Below are positions 12,554 through 24,552 of a stretch of DNA of 64,000 bases, piece by piece. Position 1 is the stretch's first letter; each line of letters opens with the position of its first letter. A model generated the notes under the pieces. The model was not told the DNA's origin and searched no databases. It was given only the letters and a program-made list of their open reading frames with translations. Location of the stretch: NCBI GenBank assembly GCA_951213105.1, contig OX578149.1, forward strand, positions 1,488,001 through 1,552,000, given 5' to 3'. Source of the stretch: Amaurobius ferox. Its lineage: Eukaryota; Arthropoda; Arachnida; Araneae; Amaurobiidae. The position numbers and the translations under genes are program-made.

Positions 12554-13300
12554 CAGTGAGTCTGTGGAGACGATATCTCACAAACAAATAAAGGGATTCA
12601 AATGAAATTTGGTACAAAAATCACAATCCATGAATACTGGAAGCCTATTGTTTTTAAACGTAATCGAATGTTCAGAACCCTCCCTAACTTTTTGAGTGAA
12701 ATTTTGAAAAAATCATCAAAAACTCAAAACCTTTACTAAACTTATGCAAATAGACATTTTTTATGTAATTTTTCCTTAGAAAACGACTGACATAAAGTTT
12801 AGAATGCTAGCATGAATCGTTCTCTAGATATTGCACATTTTTAAAATAAATTTATCAAAAAATCCCATAAATTAAAAAGAATATATTAATTGTTGAGAGA
12901 CATGTTCACTTTTCATATGTAATATCATGTGATAAATATGATGACAGCATTCTCGTGGATCTAGCTCGTTTCATTCATGAGAAAAGATACTCTGAGTAAT
13001 ACTTTTGTATTTGAACGCCAATAGTTATTTATCTGCTGTAAGAAAAACTTATTTCTCTGTCCATAATGCTTGGTGAGATTTTGGCACCGAATTTGGCAGA
13101 ATGTTGCCAACTTAGCGACTTTTTTTAATGTTGCCAAATTAAAGAAAATCTCGCCAAATGGATAAAAATGACACTAAATCAATGAAAATGACGACTAATT
13201 GACGAAAATTCAATATCTGCTATAAGAAAAACCTATTTCTTTATTGTAAAAGTAGAAATTCATTGCATTATATAAGGAAAGTCATGTGTTGCCCACATCA
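12396..13300. repeat. Dispersed repeat bounded by TATAAGGAAAGT
   Basis: TATAAGGAAAGT occurs at about 12411 and again at about 13271. Inside are a (TG)n run (12519-12550), the block GAGACGATATCTCACAAACA, and a reversed fragment of the TTTCATTGATTTAG repeat (about 13100-13210). A similar internal block is at 10240-10330 in opposite orientation. Non-coding, probably a SINE-like or LINE-tail repeat. Confidence 0.45.
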
Positions 13301-13606
13301 GATTTTTTTACATGTTCTTTATACAATAACCTTTTTACCATTAAAAAAAAAAAAATGTTTTTTGGAAAATGTGACATTTTTTTTTGTAAGATGTAAAATG
13401 GCTGTATTTTCATGAAGTCAAAATTAAAAATAATTGACCTAGTAAGTAATTTATTAATAACTGATCACATTAGTTTAGTTTTTATATTATAAACATACCA
13501 TATAAGAAAATTATTAATTTATATCAATTTTATAGGAGGAATGCAGTTATGACTACAAGGAAATATTTCTCTTTTAATTTACCGTATTGATAACTACTCT
13601 ATTTGG

Positions 13607-13641
<35 letters not shown>

Positions 13642-13770
13642 TTTAAATTTTAGTGAATGACAACATTGGTCTTGTCATTTATTGCTCGTCATGGTTGTAC
13701 ATTTGAGGTGTATTTTCAGATATTTATGTTTCCTATCTATTTTTTCAATCTTTATGCTTGTCATCCAAAT

Positions 13771-13896
13771 AACACGAGTTTATAGATAAAATCTATCTCG
13801 TGTTTCAGAAACAAGCATTTTTGTGTTCATTTCGATTAAATATTTGGACTTGAAAAAGAATATTTTTGAAATGAACAATTCTTAAGCCTAGAGCTT
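13771..13896 (+). other. Structured repeat with three stem-loops, copy 1
   Basis: Stem 1 pairs AACACGAG (13771-13778) with CTCGTGTT (13797-13804), enclosing a TTT bulge and ATAGAT-AAA-ATCTAT. Stem 2 pairs TCATTTC (13827-13833) with GAAATGA (13868-13874), extended by an AAATATT/AATATTT helix. Stem 3 pairs AAGC with GCTT (13884-13896). A diverged copy on the minus strand at 49282-49414 keeps all three stems with different bases. The repeat is non-coding and probably the tail of a mobile element. Confidence 0.6.
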
Positions 13897-13995
13897 TTCC
13901 ATGTGCACGCTTTAATGCTTGGTATTTTTTGTATTCTTATTTTCGATTCCACTCCATTGATATTTGTTATTTATCTTTAGCTTAATGACCAGTAA

Positions 13996-14883
13996 CATAC
14001 CTGCCAAATTTTACACATTATGCTTAAAATTTATGCATTTTAACTGCTCTTTATGCTTTTACTCATATATTGATATTTTACGCATTTCTGCATTTATTTG
14101 AATATTTTAACATTACTAGGGAATCAATCTCTGGTGCAATTCTCCGGCTTTTTTTGTTTGAAATTTATCAATTAACCAGACATGGTATAATTCTTCGGAA
14201 CAACTGATTTTCCGCTTTTTTAGTACTGATTTCTACCATTCCCGGGATCGTAGCAAATCTGTAATAAAATGTAGGGTACTGCCAATCAAATTAATGGAGA
14301 TTTACGGCCATGTGTAATGTAAATTAAGATCTCGATCGCTTATTTTATGAAAGTAATAAGTATACTTCTTCAAAGATTGTCTAATTCAGCATAAATCGCT
14401 AAAATGTTATTTTGGTCATTAATTTTTCATAAACACTGCGATTGCGCAATTCAGTTTGTTTTCATGAATCGCCTAGAGTACAATAGTATCTTTTTCTATC
14501 CATCTCAATCTTTTAAATATTGCATTTTTGATTGACTAAACTAGCTTATTTTCATATTCTAATTAATTATTATGGTTATTGTCTTAATTATTTTCACATA
14601 AACAGTGTTATTCAGTTACTTCACTTGAATTGCCGAGAGTACGTTAGTATCTTTTTCCATCCATTTCCATCATTTAAATGTGCATATTAGATCGACTAAA
14701 CTAGCTTATTTTTGCATTATGGCTAATTATTAAGGTTAATTTTTTAATTATATTTGCTTAATACAAATTTTTCTATTTTGAAAAATGGGTATGAACTCTG
14801 TGAAGGGATGTTTTCCAATTTTATTAAAGCAATGATTTAGGCAAATAAAAAGGAATCCATTTTGGTAGGAATATAATTCAGTG

Positions 14884-14938
<55 letters not shown>

Positions 14939-15286
14939 ATTATTAAAGATCAATATTTGTTATTCTCTTTAGTGAAAACCTGTGTTTTACCAAACATAAA
15001 TATTTGTTTTCATTACAGGTATAAAGTAATTTTCACCTGATAAAACCTTTATATATTTTTTGTTTTATAATTTATTGTCTTGAAATTTTATAAAATTGGT
15101 GTCTTGAATTTTCATATTCTACCAGTACTATGCCTGATATTTAATGCAGTATTTTTTTAATGCAGGTACTTGTACATAGTTAAATTCATTAGAAATGTTG
15201 TTTGCGTGTGTAGTTTAAAGAAATCATTATAAATGTCATTCACGCAAAATTTTACACATTCCAATTTTCCCAGGTTGGCAGGTATG
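13996..15286. mobile_element. CATACCTGCC-family element, copy 2
   Basis: Left terminus CATACCTGCCAA (13996) and right terminus TTGGCAGGTATG (ending 15286) are perfect inverted copies of 12 bases. They are flanked by the 6-base direct repeat CAGTAA (13990-13995 and 15287-15292). Contains one clear internal unit and a decayed second one (about 14430-14750) and a long TA run (14884-14934). No coding frame. Shares ATTTTACACATT near both ends. Confidence 0.75.
14884..14934. repeat. (TA)n microsatellite
   Basis: About 25 TA repeats inside element copy 2; the equivalent place in other copies has a short T run instead. Confidence 0.9.
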
Positions 15287-15389
15287 CAGTAATATGCATT
15301 TTAATTACCTCGTTATGGTTGAATTTCATTTTTGTTTCTTTGTATTTTGTTGGCAATTTTTAAGTTAGTTAGTGTATTATGAGTTACTA

Positions 15390-17180
15390 CAGTACAACCT
15401 CGAAAATCCGGACATCCAAAATCCGGAAACCTCCAAAATCCGGACGTTTTCCAAATTTTCGTTTTTTTTCCCCCCGGACTGACGAAGTCGCGGATTTAAA
15501 AAAGATATAATAAGGTAAGATTATTTATTTTATACATAAGATTATTTATTTTACCGTATTTTCCGGTCGACTTTCTGAACCCGGAAATGAAACGAAAGTT
15601 TAGATGGACGGCAGTAGATAGGCTCGTGGTTGGAGCGTGAATTGAGTTGTTAGCGTTAATCCCTCCTCCCCCTTATTCAAATCACAACTCCTGATGAATT
15701 ATTTCGCGTAAAATATACATCGTTATTTAAATACGGAATTTTTATTATCAAAATTTCCTTTTCTCATTATTGAAAAAGGCATTTTTCTGAAACAATGTAA
15801 TTTTTAATATTAAACACTTTAAAACGTTATCGTAACATTTTATCAAAGATGTTCAATTAAATCTAAAAATCCCGAGAATTCATATTAACGCTCACGGAAA
15901 TTTATTTTATTCACTTCGTTGTACGATTTCCATTCTTCAATGTATTCTGTTTTGTCTTTAGAATCTCCTCCCCCTCCCGATATCTGACGATTTTTTCGTT
16001 CTCGTCAAACGTGTCAGCTTGAATTCGACTGTATATTTTGCCTTTTTTGTTTAGAAAGCCATATTTACATACTATAAATAGCAAATAAATAACTAAATAA
16101 TATCGTATCGCACAGAACCGAGCAACAAGGTCATTAACACACAGACCTCTCAAAGGGGTCGGCTTGCCACCGGTGACAGTCGGCTGTGTTTACGATTAGG
16201 AACTAAGCAAATTTCTTTCTTCGCTTTCCCTGCCCCACCACGTCCGGGTGCTGCTGTAACCTAGTAATGACTCATCGTAATTTAAAATAATCATTGAGAG
16301 GAGAGATATTTTTCTTTTTTGGAAAAGATATTTATTTTATCTACTGCGATATTTTTTACACATTTGACTATTACTAATAAAGTTTTTACTTTTTTCAGAG
16401 TCATCAGTCCTTTTAAACATAACATTATATAGATGCTAGATAATAAATAAAACTTTTAAGTTATTATTTTTTGTTTTTCGTTCGTTAATAGCGAAAACGG
16501 TTTAAACACATTTACACCTTTAAATATATCGTTAAAAGTGCTAATCCTCGATCTTTATTAAATCTCAGCACTGCATTAAATCTTCCGGCGCTTCATTAAA
16601 TCTCGACAAAGCCGATATAACGGAAGTTCTGCACTTTGATGATGATGCGCCAATCGTAAATAAATTGAATGATGGCGAAATTCGCGATATGATATTAAAT
16701 AAAAAAGATCGAAGTAGTGACGATAAATGTGGAGAAGAAAAAATACCCATTGATAATCTTATGCAAACAATCGATCATGCAATTAAAGGGCTTGAACAAA
16801 GAAGCATTATAACCGAGCAGAAGTAATGTCCATCTACAGAATAAAGAAAACTACTTTCCCATAAACCAAAATTAATGAAATAACAAATGTTAATTCAAAT
16901 ATTTAAATGAAATGATAAAATGGAATTTTATCATTTCGTTTCATTCACACATTCTAAATTATTAATGTGTATATTTTTTCTTTGAAATTTCTTTTGCCCT
17001 ATTTTTTAGATTAAATAATATGTTTTAATTGATTAACTTAACTTTTGCCATTATTTTTACTAAAAATAGTGCTTTATAGTGTATTTAGTTGATATCAAAT
17101 CTGAATTTTATTCAAATTCTATAATCCGAAAAAATCGAAAATCCGGAATCGGCAAAGTCCGGATTTTCGAGGTTGTACTG
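15390..17180 (+). mobile_element. pogo/Tigger-type Tc1-mariner element, decayed
   Basis: Terminal inverted repeats begin CAGTACAACCTCGAAAATCC and match for 24 bases; they are flanked by TA on both sides (15388-15389 and 17181-17182). The CAGT-x-x-AACCTCG-x-x-x-ATCCG pattern is the known pogo/Tigger terminus. GATCCGGA-like sequence is repeated inside both ends. The 1.8-kb interior keeps only the last part of a transposase-like frame (16560-16826). It is intronic and sense to INTS3. Confidence 0.8.
16560..16826 (+). pseudogene. C-terminal remnant of pogo-type transposase
   Basis: The plus frame reads ADITEVLHFDDDAPIVNKL, then NDGEIRDMILNKK, an acidic stretch DRSSDDKCGEEKIP and a terminal helix DHAIKGLEQRSIITEQK before TAA at 16824. 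The acidic D-x-L-x-[DE]-EI pattern followed by a helix of AI-x-x-L-x is typical of the tail downstream of the DDE domain in Tigger/jerky transposases (established family pattern, recalled). Upstream catalytic DDE motifs are not readable, so the gene is dead. Its position inside pogo-type termini supports the call. Confidence 0.6.
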
Positions 17181-17236
17181 TATTTCTATTCTCTCATTGG
17201 ATTTTCAATGTTAATATTTATATATATATATATATA

Positions 17237-17629
17237 TACTAGCAGCATACCCGTTCTTCGTACGGAGTATAAAATATAAAGAAACTTATAATTCAGATTC
17301 ATATGCAAATTATGTTAAAATATTAAATTTATTGCTCCTAAAGAGAAGTTTATGAATATCTGTTCTCATCACGCAAAATTATCGTCACGGGCAGATCTGC
17401 AGAATAAAACATCCTGGCCCCTTTCGAAAGCACATTTACAAAAAAAAAAAGGAATTGAATCAATATATGCAAAATGAAAGCATTAAAATTGCATAGGACC
17501 CGTACTACTTATACAGGTTTCATCTTCTAATATTCGCGTATATTAGAAGATTACATGTATAAATTGAAAATATCAATAAACCCGTAATTGATTGCAATAT
17601 ATGCCAGAATGAAAGCACTAAAATTATAT

Positions 17630-17672
<43 letters not shown>

Positions 17673-19945
17673 CATACTACTTATATTGTCGCAGATTAGA
17701 AAATATGCCTGTATGTTAGTAGAAGATTACCCTTATTACAATATGAGTCTAAAAAATCTTTGCCGAAATAAAACAGATGACATTATAAATTGAAAATTTC
17801 AATTATCCCCGTAATCTTTATACCAGAAGGTCGTAATTGATTCCAATATATGCCAATATATATCAAAATATATGCCTATATACCTGAACTACTTATATTC
17901 TCGTAGATTAGAAGATAACACGTGCATTTATAGAAGATTACTCGCACAACGTACAATATGTGAGTTTCAACAATTTTCAATATGTGAGTTTCAATAATTG
18001 AAAATTTCAATTATCCCCGTAATCTTTATACCAGAAGGTCGCAATTGATTCCAATATATGCCAATATATATCAAAATATATGCCTATATACCTGTACTAC
18101 TTATATTCTCGTAGATTAGAAGATAACACGTGCATTTATAGAAGATTACTCGCACAACGTACAATATGTGAGTTTCAACAATTTTTGTCATAATAAAACA
18201 ATGGTATGATAATTTGAAAATATCAATAATCCCTGAATCAATAATCCCCGATAATATCAATAATAATAATGTGTAACCTGAAGACCGTAATCGATATTAT
18301 CCAGTCAAAAATGCAATGCCAATGAAATTTATTTTATATACATATCTTTATTATTCAAATCGGAAAAGATTTAATTAAAATCGTATGCCACATAACACAT
18401 TGGATTTACATCCATTGCTAAACGACATGATATCAGTTGCTTCAAATAAATTGATGGAAATCATATCGTCTGAATAATGCTATCTCCATGAAAGGTTAGG
18501 CGATATTTTCTTCAATTTAGCGATAACTTAAAAAATCGCCAAATTTATCGCCAAGTGGGACTGTAAAACAGAAAGTCCCATTTTGCGACAAATTGACGAA
18601 ACATCATCATAATATTATCCCCTAACAAAACACAATTAATTTCATTTATTAAGCGCAATTTTATCAATTTCATGACATTTTTATAGATTCACAAACATTT
18701 TTATCAACTTGGTGATATTTTAAAAATTCGATAAATGTGACTAAGTAGGATGGATAGACTGACCCACAAATGCTACCGAAACATCTTTTCAGTACTGTCT
18801 TCTAAAAAAACGAATTTAATTTCATTGATTTGCGTCGTTTTTAGCAATTTGGCGATATTTCCGCTAATTTGGTAAAGTTTAAGAAAAGTTACCAAGTTAT
18901 TTAGAGATATCCCGCTAAAATCGTAGCTATGAAATTGCAGATTTGAAGAATAAAATATCTCGATCCGTTCGTCTATACTAAATGAAAACACTAAAATTGT
19001 ATTATAAGATACACCCGTTCTACTCTTTTTCTGCTTCAACAATCGGCTAAATGACTTTATTGGTAAACACAATATGAGTTTATTAGCTAAACACAATATA
19101 AAAGCTTAAAAACTCTTTGTCAAATGAAAGTGATGTACGCAGTCTGTAATTAATATTATTAAAAGAAAAATCAAACCGTTCATTTACAAAATATATTTAT
19201 ACATCTATTTATTTATTATTCAAATAGAAAAAATAATAACAAATATTAAGAAACACATTTAATTTAATTGCGTTGCTGAGCAACATAATATAATAAAGAA
19301 TCTTCCTCATAAACTGCGAAATTAAATAACCATTTTGATCTCTTCCCCATAAAATGCCAAAATAATAACCATTTTGATTTCTTTATACTTTCCATTGGTT
19401 AGTAAATGCTTGACCATGGAGTTAGATTTTCCATTAAAATTCATGTTTCAAACAATTCATGCTTTCAGATAGTGACTAATTAATGCAAAAATCCTGCACC
19501 AAACTCGGAAATAAAGTTTTATTTCATTTTGGCGTTTAAAACAAACGATTTTCATCCTTTCCGTTTGGATAAACCACGGAGTTAGAAAGTAGATCTCCTA
19601 GGATAAAGTTCCGTTTTTCATTAATATCTCGACAACCCCTGGTATTAGAAACTCGAAACTTGGGCAAAATTTATGGGGGGCTATTTTAAGGCTACTCACA
19701 AAATTTCGTTAAATTCAATTCAGCCGTTCTCTCGTGATGATGAGACAAACGAAATATTCGTTTTTCACTAATATCTCGAGAACCACTGGTTATGGAAACT
19801 CCAAACATGGACTAAATTTTAAGTGGGGCTATTTCTAGGCTACCCACAAAATTTCATCAAATTCGGTTCAGCCGTTCTCCCGTGATGATGGGACAAACAG
19901 ACAGACAGACAGACAGATTTTCAATTTTATATATATAGATATATA
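17237..19945 (+). repeat. 2.7-kb non-coding dispersed repeat
   Basis: Begins after a TA run with ACTAGCAGCATACCCGTTCT and ends with two AGCC-TTCTC tails and GACAGATTTTCAATTTTATA. Pieces of it occur at 8220-9175, 11085-11955 and 1-362. There is no coding frame. It contains a 208-base tandem duplication (17789-18204) and a TA run (17634-17670). It could be a very large SINE-like or RTE-derived non-autonomous element, or several fused ones. Confidence 0.5.
17789..18204. repeat. 208-bp tandem duplication
   Basis: The block starting ATTGAAAATTTCAATTATCC at 17789 starts again at 17997. The copies are nearly identical (for example GGTCGTAATT versus GGTCGCAATT, and CCTGAACTAC versus CCTGTACTAC), so the duplication is recent compared with the surrounding repeat. 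Confidence 0.85.
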
Positions 19946-20639
19946 TATATGTAATAAAAATATAATATGAAAGTCCAATGATAGAGCAATTAGACTGGGT
20001 GAATTGTACCTAATCTGCCAAACGAAAGGATGTGAGAGAAGAGCCCATGTGCAGTATAAAACACCATAGCAACCCTGTCCTATCTCTAACTGTTTCCAAG
20101 TTATGGTGGATAGAAAGAAAGTGTGAAAGCCCCAGGCCGTCCGACTCGTCCAGAGGACTTAGAGTATCTATACAGAAAGAAAGTGTGTCAAGTCTGAAAA
20201 AACCCAAATTTGTGAGGTTTCTAAAAGGTCTATATGCAAAAAAAGCACATAATTGAAAAGAGCAGAAACAATCCTATAAGATGACACCATTTCCATCAGG
20301 ATATGTGGATTTAACGGCGAGTTACAAGCGCTGAAACATTGGCGAAGTGCAAATTCGAAATATTGCCAAAATCTGTAACTGGCTATTTCGCAAAAATCCT
20401 TTTAGCTACAGTTGGTCAAATTTACCAAAAACTTTTCCATTCCACCAGCTTTCGAATTAGCCTACAATAAACCTTATCGGTGTTTTAGTTCAGGAGAAAT
20501 TACTTCTTGTTTGCAATACATCACTGAACTCTGCTTTCGTCGAAGTAGACATTCGACGAACATGCGACAAATGAAACTATGGTGCATAAATAGAATGTAT
20601 TGAAGTCCGTCACTGCAAATAAATCAATGCAGAATTTCA
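19946..20639. other. Unassigned sequence between repeat and copia remnant
   Basis: Contains a TA-rich tract and a less AT-rich stretch (20010-20240). Short frames exist on both strands (for example 20032-20256 plus), without any recognisable domain. The 3' LTR of the copia remnant to the right was looked for here and not found. Confidence 0.45.
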
Positions 20640-20895
20640 GTTTAAAATAATATTTAAGTATAACAAAAAAAAAAATGATTTGTCATTAACACACATTTTA
20701 TACACATAAGCAACTAAATTGCATTCAAAAATGGATATATATTCATTAGTGCAATGTCTAAAAGTTCATGGCAACACAATATATACTCAAGATACATTCA
20801 CTTCTATCACAGTGAGGGAGTAGTAAACAATAATATATAATAATACCATATTTGAAATGTGTATTCAATTTATTTTAAAAGTTAATGATTTTAAA

Positions 20896-21306
20896 TTACA
20901 TTTTAAATATCTCTTTAGAAAGTTTAAATACCCTTTCTTTAGTGAAAAAATCTGCCATATTCTCCTTACTATCTACAAATTTGATTTTAAATGACTCATT
21001 GACTAAGTTCCTCAAAAAATGATACTGAACATCTATATGTTTAGTCCTATTATTTTCAATTGGAGAATTAGAAAAATTTATTGCTGCTTGGCTATCACAA
21101 AAAATAACACTGTTACTTTTGTTAAACTTTAACTCTAGCCTTCTACATTCCTCAATTATCTTAGCCGCCTCTGCAAGCAACACGTATTCAGCTTCCATAG
21201 TTAACAGACTGACACACTTATGTTTAAAGGTTCGCCAAGAAATGGGTACTCTATCAATGAAAAATAGCATACCCCCTAGTGACACGGTCATCTCTGTTTG
21301 CTGCAA
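20896..21306 (-). pseudogene. Copia A RNase H domain remnant
   Basis: Minus frame reads SWRTFKHKCVSLLTMEAEY, then IFCDSQAAINFSNSPIENNR, TKHIDVQYHFLRNLV and ENMADFFTK. TMEAEY, CDSQAA and KHIDVQYHF are the copia RNase H blocks carrying the second and third catalytic acids and the terminal His/Asp. The frame lacks the first block and ends in a disrupted tail, so it is non-functional. It sits at the 3' end of the polyprotein, as expected for copia. Confidence 0.8.
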
Positions 21307-21794
21307 AATCAGAGTCAGAATAGCAGTTTAAATTTAATTCATTAATATTTGATAGGCTTAGCATGTCATTCTTAGTTTTCTCAACGTATCCTAACCACTT
21401 CAATAATGCATCCCGATGCTTAATCCCTGGATTTTCTTGGAACTGAGATAGTATGTTTATTGCATAACATAGATCTCATAGATTGCATAACTAGTCCTAC
21501 TGAATAGAAAAACCAAACATCTGATTAAACTTCTGTAGGGAAAGTTTTGCATTTGAATCAATTCCTCCTTGTCAGTGGACAATCAGTTTTACTTAGAATT
21601 CTGCACTTTAGCAATAGGAAGTGAAGTGGTAGGATACTTAAAGTGTTTAAACATTTGGCACACTTTTTCTATGTATTGGCCTTGATGTATAAAAAATTGA
21701 TGATCCATTTCTTTAAATTCAACAGCTAAAAGTTTCTTAATTTTTCCTAATATCTTTATATCAAATTCATTACTAAGTAAAGAAACAATAGGGT

Positions 21795-22007
21795 CTATAT
21801 ATCCTTCTGATATTTAGAAACGAAAATTATGTCATCCACATAAATTAGCATTAGAGTTTTATCATTGTATAAGTATGCACAATTGCACCATTTAAATTTT
21901 GAAAAGTTTAACCCTTTTAATAGGGTGTCAAGTTCTATATACCATTCCCTTCCACTTTGATGAAGGCCATATATGGTTCTCTTTAACAAACAAACAAACA
22001 TAATCAT
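21795..22007 (-). pseudogene. Copia A reverse transcriptase remnant (YVDD box)
   Basis: Minus frame reads LKRTIYGLHQSGREWY, then YNDKTLMLIYVDDIIFVS. YGL-x-QSGREWY and YVDD are signature blocks of copia reverse transcriptase. Only about 70 residues are open; flanking RT sequence (22010-22900) is broken by stops and frameshifts. The related younger element at 38.8-44.3 kb has lost this whole domain, so this fragment shows what its ancestor carried. Confidence 0.8.
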
Positions 22008-22947
22008 GGTGTTCTTGACGGATGTAGCCTTGAGGTTGTTTCATGTAAATTTTTTTATTCAACTTAGCGTAGAGATATGCTGATTTGATATCAAGTTGAA
22101 AATGCATTCAGCCGAGCATACAAACAAAAATGGAGAAAAAGGTTTTGATTATACTGAAGTTGACCACTGGACTAAATACTTCATCATATGAATCTCCCTG
22201 CTGTTGGGTATACCCTTGAGCTACCAAACCTGCCTTAAATCTTTCTCATCTTTCTTTATTGTGTAGACCTATCTACTGCCTATCTGCTTTTGTGAGGAAC
22301 TAATTCCCAAACACCCCTCTCTTGCATTATGGCTATTTCTTCGTTCATTTTTTAGATTGGGGAGATATTCTGGTTCTTAAGTACTTTGATTTCTGCTTTA
22401 TTTCTCGTCCCTAACATTGTTTTCTTTTCCCTAATTTCAAAATGATTGCCTGTTTGATGTCCCAATCTTTGAACCCATAAATTTTTTTTTTTTTTATACT
22501 TTTAGAACATATAAAATGTACTCATTAAAGTGTTTGTTTTAAAAATATTAACCATTTTCTATTATTTTTAGCTTTTAAGTAATAAATTGGCATGTCCCAA
22601 CTCAAAACACCACCTCTTTTTATGCTTTCAAACTAAATTAGCTTTTGTATATGAATTAAAAAATGTGGTTTTACATTTTAATTAACAAAATTGCAAGTGA
22701 TTCCTTTAAAATATAATTATTAATATTTCAAAATTTAAATTTCATGTGTCCCCTGTATATCGCATGAGTGTTACTACTATTATTTTAAATAGGTTTGGAT
22801 TTCTGCAGTTGGTAACAAAGCTAATGGAAGCCATAGTGTTCCTTCTTATCTAGTATAAAAAAAGATTACAAAATATTAATAACAGAGTATAATTTTATTT
22901 ATAATCTAAATCACATTTTTATGTGATGTAAAGATAAAAAAGGTAAT

Positions 22948-24353
22948 TCATTTGAAAATTACCCTAACATCAAATAAGTGCTGATCATATTGTACATTAG
23001 CTTTTGCACAATATTTCTTAACTTCATTATGTGACCTCAGCCTTTTTTTATCTCCCTTGACATAATAATAGACCTCTGTTCTAGTGCCATCAGATCTTGG
23101 TACAATTTTTTGTTCCAAAGAAATATCCAAGCAAGGAGTCAGATTGGAATCCACAGGAGAGTCCATTTTCTCACTGGATTTAGATGGATTTTCACCAGTG
23201 TCTTCACTCTCTCCTGCTTTTTCATCCGACCTCCCCATCGAATATTCCCCCTCAGAATTTACAGAACAGCTATCACTTGGTATCCTCAAGGAGATAGTTC
23301 TGGGATAAATAAGGTCCAGGATGCTTTCTACTGTTTCACTCTCCTCAAACCTTACATTGCTGGTTTTGATAACCCGCTTTTCTCTTGGGATCAAAATCTT
23401 ATATCCTTTGGTGCCTGTAGCGTAATCGACCATGACTCCCTCCTGAGCCCTCATATCCAACTTTTTTCTAAGTTGTTCTGGTTTGCCAACATAAGCTTTG
23501 CCACCAAAGTTCCTGAGGTGATTAACAGCTGGTTTTCTACCACTGTAAAGTTCGTGTGGAGTTTTACATTTAAATTTATGACAAATCCTTTTCTTTGTAT
23601 AGGTAAAACATAAAATGGCTTTTGCCCACATTTTGTTCCAAAGAAATATCAACCTTACTTTCCTGTAGCATAACCATCAAGGGCTGTAAGATTAAAGCGT
23701 TCAGAGACCCTATTTTGTTGCGGTGTATAGGTATTTGTCCGCTCCGCTTTAATCCCAAGATTCTTCAAATAGGCTTTGAACTGGTTGTGACAAAATTCCA
23801 TCCCGCAATCCGCCCGGATGCTTAGAATCTTTTTACCTAGCTACTTGTCTTCTCTAACTTGAAACTCTTTAAAAACTTGAAATACTTCTGATTTTTGTTT
23901 AAGGAAAAATACAAACACCTTTCAGCTAAAGTCATCTGTTATCGACAAAAAATACTTATTACCACCTAAAGAAACTGCAGGTAAGGAACCACAAACATCC
24001 ATATGACGTAGCTGTGATGGTCTAGTGGACCTTATCGTACCTATAGGCTGGTATGACACTTGCCTAGATTTAGCCAATTTACAATGTTTACAGTTAAGTT
24101 TTCTGTACTTAAATCTAGGAAGTCCATTAGCTGCAGAAACTTTACTGGTCTGAAACAAATAATCAGCATTAATGTGGCAATATCTTTTATGCCATAAATT
24201 ATCATCATCTTTCAGCTCAGTTGTTGAATTACTAGGCTCAACTTTAGTTCTGCCTACATCAATTTTCTGCTTTGTCTTTGACTTTAATGAATCAGATTCT
24301 CTTTTGACTTTAGTTTCGTTAGACTTAGGCATATTATTCTCACTTTTAGACAA
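22948..24353 (-). pseudogene. Copia A integrase region, frameshifted
   Basis: Two minus-strand pieces. The upstream one (24353-23922) holds WHKRYCHINADYLFQTSK, then NCKHCKLAKSRQ (the His/Cys integrase N-terminal zinc site), HMDVCGSLPAVSLGG and ITDDFS. The downstream one (23652-22948) holds ILCFTYTKKRICHKF, HELYSGRKPAVNHLRNFG and a Ser/Glu/Asp-rich linker ending DGTRTEVYYYVKGDKKRL. The first catalytic Asp lies in HMDVCG. The core between them is scrambled by frameshifts (23576-23925). Confidence 0.8.
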
Positions 24354-24552
24354 TCTAGTTTCTTTATTTTGGGGTTTTCTATTCTTTTTAGAATCCCTAT
24401 CTCCTTTCCGATCCTTACTTTAGGTTTACGGTTCTCTATGTTATTGATTTTGTCCATTAGCACTATTTTGTGGTTTCAAATAGTACAAACCCTCTTTTCT
24501 TTTGGCGTAGAAAAATTGATCACCTTCAGGTGTGAAAAACCACAATACCCCA

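Noticed and set aside
19946..20640. 3' LTR of copia A
   Set aside because: No block matches the 25882-26716 LTR; the element is probably truncated on this side.
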